The notes under the pieces were generated by a model. That model searched no databases, had not been told where the DNA came from, and worked only from the letters and a program-made list of their open reading frames with translations. Positions 47,320 through 58,100 of a stretch of DNA of 64,000 nt are shown piece by piece (positions within the stretch are counted from its first letter, which is position 1; each line of letters opens with the position of its first letter). The DNA comes from Polytrichum commune (Eukaryota > Streptophyta > Polytrichopsida > Polytrichales > Polytrichaceae): contig OX485804.1 in assembly GCA_950295325.1 (NCBI GenBank), positions 1,674,001-1,738,000 of the forward strand, given 5' to 3'. The translations under genes and the position numbers were made by a program.

Positions 47320-48886
47320 GGGCCGCTTTACACTACGGTGGAGAAGTGCACCGGTCGGTCAAGAACTTTCGCCCAAGACACGGTTGTTTGAGGCGAGGGA
47401 TGGTATGCCGGAGAAGATGAAAAGACAATAAAATAATGCCCTAAGAAGTCTTGACCAGCCGTAGTGTAACCACCTATAGGAGAAGTCCACCGGACTACTT
47501 CACAAAACGGTCAAAGCTGGCCATAGTAGAAACCTTACCCCCTAAATGACCATTGTATTGATATTTAAAAAAATTATATTGATAAAATAAATATAATGTA
47601 TATGGCAATGTTTTAGAACTTCTCTCATGACAATAATTTATTTGAAAATGTTCCACCTCTATAATACATCCAAATTAAGGTAAATAAGTAGGTAACATTA
47701 TCTCCTTATTGATTTTTAAAGAAATAACATGTTGGTATAGTCCAACCTCGTTAATACAACACTCGTTTACACGACACCCTCAATATTACGACACATTTTT
47801 AGAGAACTCTTCATATTTTGGTGTTAATGAAATTATTAGTTTCCAAAAGTTAGATGGGAATTTAGATAAGATGACAGTTGATAACTTGGGTAGGCAACAC
47901 CAAAGATCTTTGGACTCTTATTTTAAGAGTTCATGAGAATATTTGTAATTGTTTGGAGTTATGAGTTCTTATTTCATACCATCTATATTGCTTAAACTTG
48001 TTGTATATATTTTTAAGCTCATATTACTTATGTTTTCGTATTCCCTCAATAGTATGACAACTTTATGTCATTTGTCATAGTAATGAGAAGACGACACCTC
48101 GATAATACGACTTTTTGTATTTCCCAAAAATGTCATACCAAAGAGGAAGAACAATAGTTCAAAGATTTCTCTCGGGGCGATCACACCCCCTTACGTTTCA
48201 TAACCACGTGCGATAAAAGTTTGCTACCCTATATTATATGCCATATATAATTTTGAAAATTATGATATTTTCCTACATATGCATAACCACTGATAATATT
48301 TTATATATATATTTTTTGAAATTTGTGAGCATCTTAATGTTTTTAGTAATTTTTTTAGTTCAATTTTGCATCATTCTAGTTAGAAACGGTATGTTTTATA
48401 AAATTTATCTAAAAAAAATCATCAAACTTGGTTATTATTTTTTACTATGTAATAAATAGCGTGTATATCTACTCATGAAAAACAATTGATAAAATTTTGA
48501 CCCATTTTGGTGATACTTTATGTAGAAAGTAGATTTTATTTATCGCTTGTGGTGTTCAACTTGACAATGGAGTGCACCCCCCGAGAGATTTCATTAAGGA
48601 AGAAATATTTTATTGAAGTTGGAGTTCTCCGGACGCCAAGTTTGTTGTCTGAGGCTTTGAGGTTGCCCAAGAAACTTGACCTCTGGAGAACTCCCCTTGA
48701 AAAAAGTGTCGCCATGTTGCCAACCATGTCATTTTCTTCATCCATGTACAAAGTTCTCCACCAAAGGACTCTTGGCCATAGTGTACACCACCACCGGACA
48801 AGAGTGTCACTCTCTGCCAATCAAATTTCAGAATTCCCCTAGAATTCTCGACCGGAGGACTTCTCCACCGTAGTGTAAAGCGGCCC
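47320..48886. mobile_element. PIF/Harbinger-like non-autonomous element, 1,567 bp
   Basis: Inverted ends read GGGCCGCTTTACACTACGGT on both sides and continue 'ggagaagt'. Flanks are TAA at 47,317-47,319 and 48,887-48,889, the 3-bp duplication typical of PIF/Harbinger. The empty site survives in the inverted paralogue near 30,800-30,815. No Harbinger transposase is visible, so it would depend on another copy. Confidence 0.85.
47735..48160 (+). mobile_element. Possible pogo/Lemi-like remnant inside the PIF-like element
   Basis: 'ccaacctcgttaatacaaca' at the left and 'cacctcgataatacgacttt' at the right resemble pogo-type ends. A frame between them ends ...KMTVDNLGRQHQRSLDSYFK, like the C-terminal tail of plant pogo-like transposases. 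Short and uncertain. Confidence 0.3.
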
Positions 48887-48947
48887 TAACCAAGCAATTG
48901 ATTGGGGTTTCATTTTCAAAGTGGAACCACCAATAAAGCATGTAAGG

Positions 48948-49139
48948 TAGGGGTGGCAATTTTTGTCCAAATTTCAGATGTGCCTAGTTGGGATGCTGAA
49001 ACTATTGAAATGTTGGAAGCGTTGTGAACGGTAAAAGCATCTTGATAGGTGCTTTTGTAAACCCATGTAAAAGCACCTAGATAGGTGCTTCCGACCCTAG
49101 GGGTCGACTTTAGGACCCGCACAAAAATTGCCACCCCTA
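48948..49139. mobile_element. Short TIR element with TAGGGGTGGCAA ends, 192 bp
   Basis: Ends TAGGGGTGGCAATTTTTGT and its exact complement at the right. If the outer TA is the target duplication, this fits Tc1/mariner-type MITEs; no 8-bp hAT-style duplication is seen. An inner hairpin is built on 'gtaaaagcacct'. Confidence 0.65.
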
Positions 49140-50430
49140 TCTTAATCAACTCTTTATGCTGAGGTGGGTAAGACACAAGAGAGTTCCACATCGTCACTCA
49201 ACCTTGAATTGCTTTCATTGTTAGTTGCAAAAGTGAGTGCACACATTGAGTAAGTTAAACGTATCACCTTGTGATGTATGGGCACATATTGATTATGATG
49301 TTGTACTATACATCACCTACACATTTGACACACATGTTGATTTTAGATTACTGAAAGATAAAATTTAATCCTTATAAGTTATGTATATGTCATTCAAATG
49401 ATGCGTTCATTGAAGCTATACAACTCTCTTAAAAGTTTTCATTATATATATAAGATCAAATGATTTAAATAACCAAATCCACACTCCTTGTCAGTTCTAG
49501 GTGTGTTTAACTTAAGTAATTGATAAGTCTAAGTAGGTGCAATATTATGGTTTCTCGACACTAAGATCCATGTATTGGGTGCTTTACATAGACATGTCAA
49601 AGATAGAAATTATCCCTCTTTGCATCATCTACACTTTGTTTTTGCAAAGCAACGATTAATTGCATAAAAGTGGTTACCACATGTGTCCACAGTATGAGGA
49701 CAGTAAATTATAATGCATAAGGTAAGTGGGTTTGAATTAGAAATGTTAGCTATGTGCCCATTTCTAGTAGGATTTGAAACACAATTAATGCAAGATGGTT
49801 ACCATAGTTTCATAGCGGCTTGGCCATGTCTTTGCCTAATATTTAGTTAAAGTGACCAATACAGTTAGGCAACCAAAAAATAATACATCAAATTCGGGTT
49901 GTTTCAAAATACAATTGAAATAAGTTAGGCATTCATCTAATTTGTTTTTATGGTTTTTGAATGGCTATTGCTATTTTCATCTAAGATGGTGGATCTACGT
50001 TAAACCCCTGCCTTCACCTCCAAAGCTCCGAAACTCTTATGTGGCATGATTTGTTATGTGTGAGAGACATGTGCATTTGTGAAAGATTGTGGGTTAGAAG
50101 TGTTAGAATGGCGAGACAAAAGACTCACAAAAGGATTTGCAATGTATGTTTAGACCTATTGATACGTAAAGCTAATTTATTGAATAACAACATATGTGAG
50201 CCGAGCTTCCATGCATTAATTTGGGCATTAATATGGTTTTTCTTTATATATTGGGCAAAACTATATCAATAATTTCCTAGAAATTTAGGCACCCTTTTAT
50301 TTATAGCACATGTGAGCCGAGCTTTTGTGATTTGGTCATTAATATTGTATTTTAAAAAAAGGGAAAACCATGTCAATAATTTCCTAGAAATTTAGGCACC
50401 CTTTTATATTTACATTTTATGCCAAGTTGC
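49140..50430. other. Intergenic, no gene seen
   Basis: AT-rich DNA without supported coding sequence. Around 50,190-50,415 'cctagaaatttaggcaccct' occurs twice about 125 bp apart, along with 'atgtgagccgagctt'. Confidence 0.45.
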
Positions 50431-51458
50431 TAGGATACTACTGTAGCAAATCTAAACCCCAGCGGGTGCACTTTTCATAACACGTATGAGTATATGTGAG
50501 TGCACAAAAGGGGTATTAATCCTAACAATTTTCTTATACAACTTAGACATATGCTACACAAACGATAACTTGTACTTATGTACATGTGTGGAGGACCTCG
50601 AGAAAATATACAACATTTGTACATGTATGGTATGGGTCACTTATTGAGGTACCTTTATTCAGAAATATGAAGGAGGATGAGGAGTGTGATTATGATGACA
50701 CATTGATTGATGATTCTAGTGCACAAGACGGTGACAAGGAAAATTGTAGTGTTCAAGAAGACAATTTAAACATGTGTAAGGATGTTGACATGGAGATAGA
50801 ATTGATGCAATCATAGGCCAAACATTATTTATATGAAGATGTGGAGTTGGAAAGTAGCTTTTACATGCCTTGGAAGTTCCAATTAATGGACATGAAATTG
50901 TTGAAATGCCCTCTCAATCTAATGTAAACTCCATTGCGGCTTATGTAAATGTTGGGGAGTAATTTTCAAAAGTATGCTTGTTAGTTAATTGAATGGCAAT
51001 CAAACTTTATCCAAGATCAATTGACTTGGAATAAGGCTAGCATGACATATATTAAGCTAAACTCCTTACCACCACAAATCATGATACTACAGTATGCTAC
51101 TAACACGTTGGGTGAAAAATTATTCAAAAAAACTAACACTAATTTTTTTGGAAATTATTGGGCTAGATGGTTTACATGGGAAAAAAAATTTAAAAGCGAA
51201 AAAAAAGTTAAATTACTTGGATTTGTAGGTAGAATATAAATGTGTGCTTAAAGGAATAACTTTCTATCTATATATATAGTTATTTGCCTAGTTTTCATAA
51301 ATTGTTTTACAAACCACCTAAGCCATTTTTTTGAAATTAATTATTTATTGAGCACTATTTGCCCAACCTACTATCAAACCTATGCTACGTTAAATCTTAG
51401 TTGTGATTGTGGAGTGTGTGTTTTGGGCACACCTAAAGCTAGAATTTTCAAAAAATGA

Positions 51459-51498
51459 GAAAAAAAAAGAAGAAGAAGAAGAAGAAGAAGAAGAAGAA
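51459..51498. repeat. Microsatellite (AAG)n
   Basis: About 12 tandem AAG units after an A-run. Confidence 0.9.
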
Positions 51499-52286
51499 GC
51501 TATGTGTGTGTGTGATAGAGAGAGAAAAATTAGCTCCAATTAAGGTTTGGTTTGTTGGGAGGGTTTATTCGATGTGTAGGGAATTTGATAATCATTGGGT
51601 GAAGTATAAGGATCCAATTGACTTCATGAACCGTCCATCAAACATGAAGATTGGTTTTTGTTGGTATCAAAAAGGAACCAATAATAAGTGAACTAACAAA
51701 CTTAAGGATAATTTGACGGTAGATTTAGAAACAATAATGGCATTAGCTTCTATAACATATATTGTAGGCTTAGATACTTATGAGTTACATCCGAGGATGA
51801 AAAGTCTTTAATGACTTTATTAATTATTGAATGGGAGGGTTTGCCATTATACATATTATAGGGGTTCATTATTATTCAAAAGTCTATTTGTATACTTATG
51901 TTAATGAGTATATATAAATATAATTTCCTTTACATATACATATTGTCACTTGTATTTCTATCATGGAAATTGCACGTATATTGCTTGTTTTATCAAAAAC
52001 AATTTAAAAAAAAATTATGTATAGGGAGTTTTTAGAGTATGTTGCAAATACACATGGTTCATGGTTTTAAGGAAAGTTGCACCCCCTAGGATCTAAACCA
52101 TGCATGTAGCCATGTTCTTCATGATTTTAGGGCTCCTATTAATACAATATTTTATCTAATATTAAAGTAAAGAATCTCCTTATCAATTAAGTTGACTATG
52201 AGATCCAAATTTGTTAACAAAATTTGAGCATGTATTTCAATATCTTTTAAACACATGATATCTTTCTAATGTCCATTCTTAGATCC

Positions 52287-52773
52287 GCATAACATTAAGT
52301 AGGGTACCCTTTGAGTATCCGCAATATTACCTCAACAAGAAGGGAAAAGCTTGCAAAGCAAGGGTGAATGAATGGAGAATTAATAAAAAAGTAGTAGCTT
52401 TAAAAAGGTATTGAAGAGGTTTTCAATGCAGGTGGCGGGATACTTTTTAACCTCACCAACTACCTCACCAACTACCTCACCAACTACCTTTTTAAGCTCA
52501 CCAACTTTACCGATGCTTTTATAGCTATTTAGATTTGTTTGGAACATAATTTAATCTAGATTAGAACCTTTACCACCACTTGGCATTAATTTTGTCCTAA
52601 AACCGACATAATTATTTCTAAGCATTGAAAGTAAGTACCCAAATAGAAAAAAATAGCCTAAGAAAAACTCAAAGGTAGTGCCAAATTTACTCTTGAAAGA
52701 GCATCAAACAGGCACGCGCCAGTTTGATGCTCTTTTGAGAAGGTCATTCAAGGCTTATTACTTAATGTAATGC
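52287..52773. mobile_element. TIR element with GCATAACATTAAG ends, 487 bp
   Basis: The left end GCATAACATTAAGTA and the complement of the right end (GCATTACATTAAGTA) are inverted. The paralogous site at 33,185-33,200 ('ttaaatccaactagcc') lacks it. Contains a short 'ctcaccaactac' minisatellite (52,453-52,490). Confidence 0.7.
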
Positions 52774-53339
52774 ACCTAGCCACACAAAGCACACCACTCA
52801 AAATATTAATGTTTGTTTATAAGATGATGAATTAGGCTCGTTTACCTTGAACATTGTTCAATCAAAGTTCAACCCACTTGATCATTGTTTCCAAAGAATA
52901 TCTACAATGATTGAAGTTTTATTGCAATAAGGGTGGTACAATGGTGGATGGCCTCACCACCAACACATCCATCACCACCACTTCCATTGTATATACAGTA
53001 GAAGCACCCATAACCAGATTATGCGCCAGATCTAGAAGACGGTGCAATTTGTTTCCATGTATGAAGACAGAAATCAGAAGGACTACAATTTTTTTAGTAA
53101 TTTTATTCCATAAATTGAAATTACTGTGAATTTGTGAAGCCAAAAGTTGGCCCGAACATATTACCAATGTGTAGAATTTGCCATAACCACTCATTTTATC
53201 CGCTCATTCCTCCTCACTTTAGTAATTAGCCCTATTGAAATTCTAGTACTCCATAGATTGCCAATGGGGCCCGGGTCGTGAGTAGGTGCCTCTACTATAG
53301 ATAAGGTGTATTGCTTCCTTTCAATAGGTGGGCTCACTC

Positions 53340-53665
53340 AAGGTAGGAGCACCTTGAACCAAAAAGTTAAGGTATGTGGCATACATGTGGTAGCCGTATG
53401 AATCCAAAAAAATTACTCCCAAGTAGAAAAACAAAGACCACATGTACTACAATTTTATCCCCACATCCCAACCCCCCTCCCCACCCACCCCCCAATTATT
53501 TAAATAAATACAAATTCTTGAAGTGAAAACTGTGTTGTCACCCAAAACCCTTACAGAAGCCTCATGTTCACATGGTGAACATTTTCATGATCAATATGTA
53601 CTTATTATATTAGAATTTGAAGTGTTGGTTTTGGGGGTTGTCTTGGTTCAAGGTGCTCCTACCTT
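53340..53665. mobile_element. TIR element, 326 bp (right copy)
   Basis: Same perfect 23-bp inverted ends (AAGGTAGGAGCACC...) as 33,748-34,073; near-identical sequence. Confidence 0.65.
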
Positions 53666-54129
53666 ATCACAAAGAACATTCACAAAAGCATTGTGGTTTA
53701 GAAACCACACATGCTCCATCATCGCACTAAGTGGATCTGTGTCATGAACTGAATCGCATGGGAATAGTATCTATTAATTTGTTGGCAGCACAAGTATTAG
53801 CAGGGTTGCTCACTTGTTTTCTAATTTGCAACAACTGCACAAGCTGACCTTATTTACATTACAGCTGGAATAGCACCATTCCACTTGAAACAAGCATCAT
53901 GTTATATTATATTGTTACCGATGCTCCACACTCTGAACAATTTCTAGAGGACAAGCAAAGTATCATCATGACACACGTAATGATTTGACTCATATGGTTC
54001 AGCACAATGCCATTGCATCCAAAAGCTTCAAAGTTCAAACCCTTAGCTGAAGGTGAGATTTCAAAAAAAAACTAGTCCTGAGATGCATACAAAAGATGGA
54101 GCATGTGCGTGGTAAATTAAAAACACTAA

Positions 54130-55190
54130 CTGTATAGTCCACTTTGGTGGCGCTTACTAAGCATTTTAAGAGTAGATCAACAGCACTCCGTCTCAGAAGC
54201 CCTACACCAGCTCTGAAGATGGAACAGATAAACTATTCCTCTGTCCTTGTGGTGCACGGTATATGGGAAACTCTCATTCTTGAAGTAATACTAACAATCC
54301 TGAACTCTGCTTGGTGCTTGGTGATAGAATACCAAGGTCAGCCTGCAGAACAGTGACAAGTAGTCAGCAATGTAAGGAGAAAAATACTTGCTTGAAGTGT
54401 TTAAACTACAGCTATCCACCATTTTATTTCACCACCCTGACATAGTGTCGAAGGCTGTCCATGTGCTTGATCTGTCTCTCAATCAGAGCATACTAACACC
54501 ATGATAAGTAGGAGAATTTTTTCTGAATCTCGTTAGTGAGATAAAAACCAGAATTGTTTGAAATCAAATAGTGAGAAATCTACCACAAACTAAATCTACA
54601 GATAACTTACCCAGTTGATTAAAATATTGAATACATCAGTCATGCTTCCATCGAGAAAGTATCAGTTGTCTCCGAGCAGAAGTAGGTCCTTTGGGTATGT
54701 CCTCCATATTGCGAGCATTCTCACAAGGTGTCTCCCATTGAAATTGTTAACTGAGAACTGGTTCTCAACATTCTGTAGGCATCAAGTAGATAACCAAATC
54801 AACCTGAAGTATCAACATCTCAAGTGCCAGCAGTCACAGTTCACTTCCTGCCAGTAAATGCCTGACCCAAAACTGCTAGCAACTACATATCCAAAGGGCA
54901 GTGTCTGTACTCACCTACAAAACAATGAAATTGACAACATTCGAGAGCTTTTGTGGAAAGCTACACTAAAAATTTGATTTAGTGTGGCCCACAATATTCA
55001 TCAGCAGCCCATGTTAATGATCTTCCAATCGCTGGATGGCGACCAGAGAGGGTGGCATGGGCCACTTGCTGATACAGGACGAGTCATAGAGGCCACCCTA
55101 AATCAATTTGATCCCCCATTGAATCATATATAAAGTGTTCCTGCAATCAGCAAGTAATGATAGACCTTCATTAAATACCTTGTTACATGC
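54130..55190 (-). other. Spliced-looking sequence downstream of the UPF2 stop (possible 3' UTR introns)
   Basis: On the minus strand, below the UPF2 stop, two good GT-AG pairs can be read: GTAG|GTGAGT to CCTACAG|AATG (54,914-54,773) and CTGG|GTAAGT to TTCTGCAG|GCTG (54,610-54,343). The 162-bp exon-like piece between them has one in-frame stop. Both sites are kept in the left duplicate (35,027-35,335). It may be 3' UTR of UPF2 or the relic of another gene. Confidence 0.4.
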
Positions 55191-58100
55191 CTATCGCCTG
55201 CGTCCATAACCAGCTGCAATTGGACGCCTCTGCCTGGCAGTTCCTAGCCGGCCACCACCTTCTCCCCAACTACCCCTCCCTCGTCCTGCACCTGGTCCCG
55301 CTTGATAAGCTGCCCAGTTCATAGGCTGTGGTGTGGTCCCTGCTCTGTCTTCTTCATCCCTCTCGTTATACTCCAACACTAGTCTCTTTATATCTTGCTT
55401 TTCTTCCAACTCTGCTGCCTCCTTCTGCTTTGTACTTTGGACAAGAGAGCAATCACGTGGGATACGGAGTTGTTTGGTCTGTTGCTTGTTGCCTTTCTTC
55501 ACCAAGACACGGAACTGTACACTAGTTCCATTTGTTTGATCATCCACTACCTCGTCACCGGACTCTATGTCTGTGCCTCCTCTATTATGGTCCTTTGACC
55601 CATCAAACAGATTGAGGGGAATTGTCATATTGAGTGTTGGACGAGCACGCATCTCAAGCTTCCGAGAGTCTATACTTTCTTGCATGAGTGCACGATACTC
55701 GCGGTCAAATTCAGCCTCTTCAGCAGGATCTGTTTCTGGAATCTTCTTCTGCATGACTTTCACCTTCTCTTCCTCCTCAGAGCCAGCAGTGTCAGCCCCA
55801 GCTTCCAACTCCTCTCCTTCTAACTCATCATCACCTGCAGTATTCAGTTACGAAATAGGTGATTTCCATAGTAGCATATACTAGGCAGCATTGAAGAGGC
55901 TCTCAGAGACTCCAACCCTTGACGTCAATTGGGTGAAGGTGTGCTCCTTAGAGTCATATTTATCAAGCACAAGAAGTTGGGTCCCAAGCTGCTCTTGTAG
56001 TTGTATATGTTACAGTTTGTGTGACCCAAACAAGTATAAAAAAACACCCAAGACAATGATGACCAAATGTACCAAAAACACAGATTTGGTCAATTTACAG
56101 TCCATGGTGTCATGATCTCCACACTTGCTCGTTTACTTACCTTCATCATCGTGATCTGGATACTTGTCTTCCTCTTCCTCCTCTTCCTCTTGACCATCAG
56201 CCTCCATACTTCCACTCTCTGTGTCTGTATCACTATCCCCATCATCCACTAGCCCTGTTCCATTGACATCTGTTGACCTTGTTCCAAGCCCTGCAGCTCC
56301 ATTATTCTGTGAATCTCTCCCATTCTCAAGCCCTGCACTGTTGACCTGCACCTCCCCTTCTGCTTGTGCTGTAGAATTTGAATGACGAACATTCTTTTCT
56401 TTCTCGGAAGCAGCTAGGTTGCGATCAACCTCCTCTAGCTCAAGTAGAGCTTGATTTGCCTCCTCATATGTGGCATAGCGAACCATTTTCGGACGCAGGT
56501 CGGCAAAAAGATCCTGTATGCCAAAATGGGTATGTCAACACCTCTAGAACTACACTAAATACAATATTTAAGTGCCACATGGTATTTTATGTCACTATGG
56601 TGACTTTTCGGATGACACTTCTTATGAATAAGTGAACAAATATTGTCATGGATGATGGATGAGTTCATCCATTGGCCAAAACCCTACCTTCTCTTGCCAG
56701 CATCTTGTTATGAAATATTGTCATGGATAATTGACATTTGGAGAAAAAATCACTTGGTAAGTGACAGTAATTGCAATACTGTAAATCTATACTCCCCAAG
56801 AAATTTTACAAGGAATGACAAATGATGTTGGGTTAACATTTAGTGTTGGTGACACTATACCACAATTTACAATTAGTATTGAGCATTAGAATTGGTGACA
56901 CTGAATATCATATTTATTGTAATGTCCTTGGTAAACACCACATAAGACGACTTTCTAGTTTTAATAAAGTAGAAACACACCAAAACTCATCCTGATAGCC
57001 AACAGATCACTATGGAGACAAAAAGAACAAGTTGACCTACTTTTCTCATACCTGAAGGTCAAATTCCACATCCAAAGGAATCACTCCTTTGCTAAGAACA
57101 TATCTTTGGAAATAGAGTAGAAAGCGATCTAGCCGGCGCTTGGAAGAGCCTCGGTCAAAGAACTGCCCACAAGTTTCAAGAAGTGTGATGACCATGCGGA
57201 GACGGAAACAGTCCTCTGGCGGGTCCAACATATCTTGCTGTTTGGCAAGAGCAAAAGCCATCCAGTAAATAAAGATCAACATTTGAAGAGAAACAAACGA
57301 ACTGACATGTAAGAAGACATGAGATCCCAAAAATATGTGTAGGGAGAGGGAAGACGAAAATGCCAATTTCAGTCAATAAGAAGTGAAGTTGCATTCACTG
57401 CAGAAAGAGCAGCACTGCATAAATAGAAGTGAAACAAAATAACAAAATAACCAAAAAAACAAAAAAAACTGCATATTTACAGATGTTCCATCCAAGAGCT
57501 GGCATGTCTCAGAATAAAAATTGCTTGTATCATTGAACATTCAGCTGCCTTGATTGATGTAACCAACCACATGGGATATGGATTGTTGAAAGACGATTGC
57601 TTAAAATCAAACTCACCTCGGGAGTTCCATGACCAAAGAAAATAATAAGGTAAAGGGTGTCAAAGATGACTGGAGAATCAATGAGTCTGTAGCTGTAAAG
57701 CTCTCCAAGGAATCGCATGTATGCTATGCGTCGTTGCTGCATACCATACTCATTCAGCTCCAACCCTGTTCGTATAGCTTCCAAGACCTAGTGACATCAA
57801 GAGAAATGAAATCACGTTTTATTTTAAAAGAGAAACAATGCAAATACAATCATGGCAAACCTGCAATTGAGTAGTACAAATGATGCTATACTTGGTGCAT
57901 TGTTTACAACCATTGGCATTCAGTTCACCTGATCCTGCAGCCAATCACTGGAGAAAGACCCACCAAAAGCACCACAAATCCAACACTGGCCCTAAATAGG
58001 AGTTGTAGTAATCTCAAGAAAAACTAGTGGGTATCAAATGTCAAACGCTCAAGAGAGTGAGATCAGTACCTCATCAACAACAGAAACTGCAAATCCATCA

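Larger units (their letters stand above)
47082..48945 (+). mobile_element. Second Mutator-type family, left end (interrupted)
   Basis: It starts GAGGACGCTAAGTTCCCCCC, then ACGAACTTTTCGGGGGGGG, inserted where 28,845 is uninterrupted. The sequence matches the inverted copy at 30,740-31,043 up to 47,316 and resumes at 48,890 beyond the PIF-like insertion. The other end of this element was not found; homology stops near 48,945. Confidence 0.6.
50432..56163. repeat. 5.7-kb segmental duplication, right copy (contains the UPF2 3' end)
   Basis: Source-like copy of the 31,050-36,713 block: UPF2 sequence continues past its edge here but not at 36,713. It has a 487-bp TIR element at 52,287 not found at the equivalent site (33,192). 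Confidence 0.92.

Noticed and set aside
50586-51691. Open frames in block Z (for example 50,586-50,816) as a gene
   Set aside because: Short frames, several disrupted in the left copy, no recognisable domain; more likely transposon-derived.
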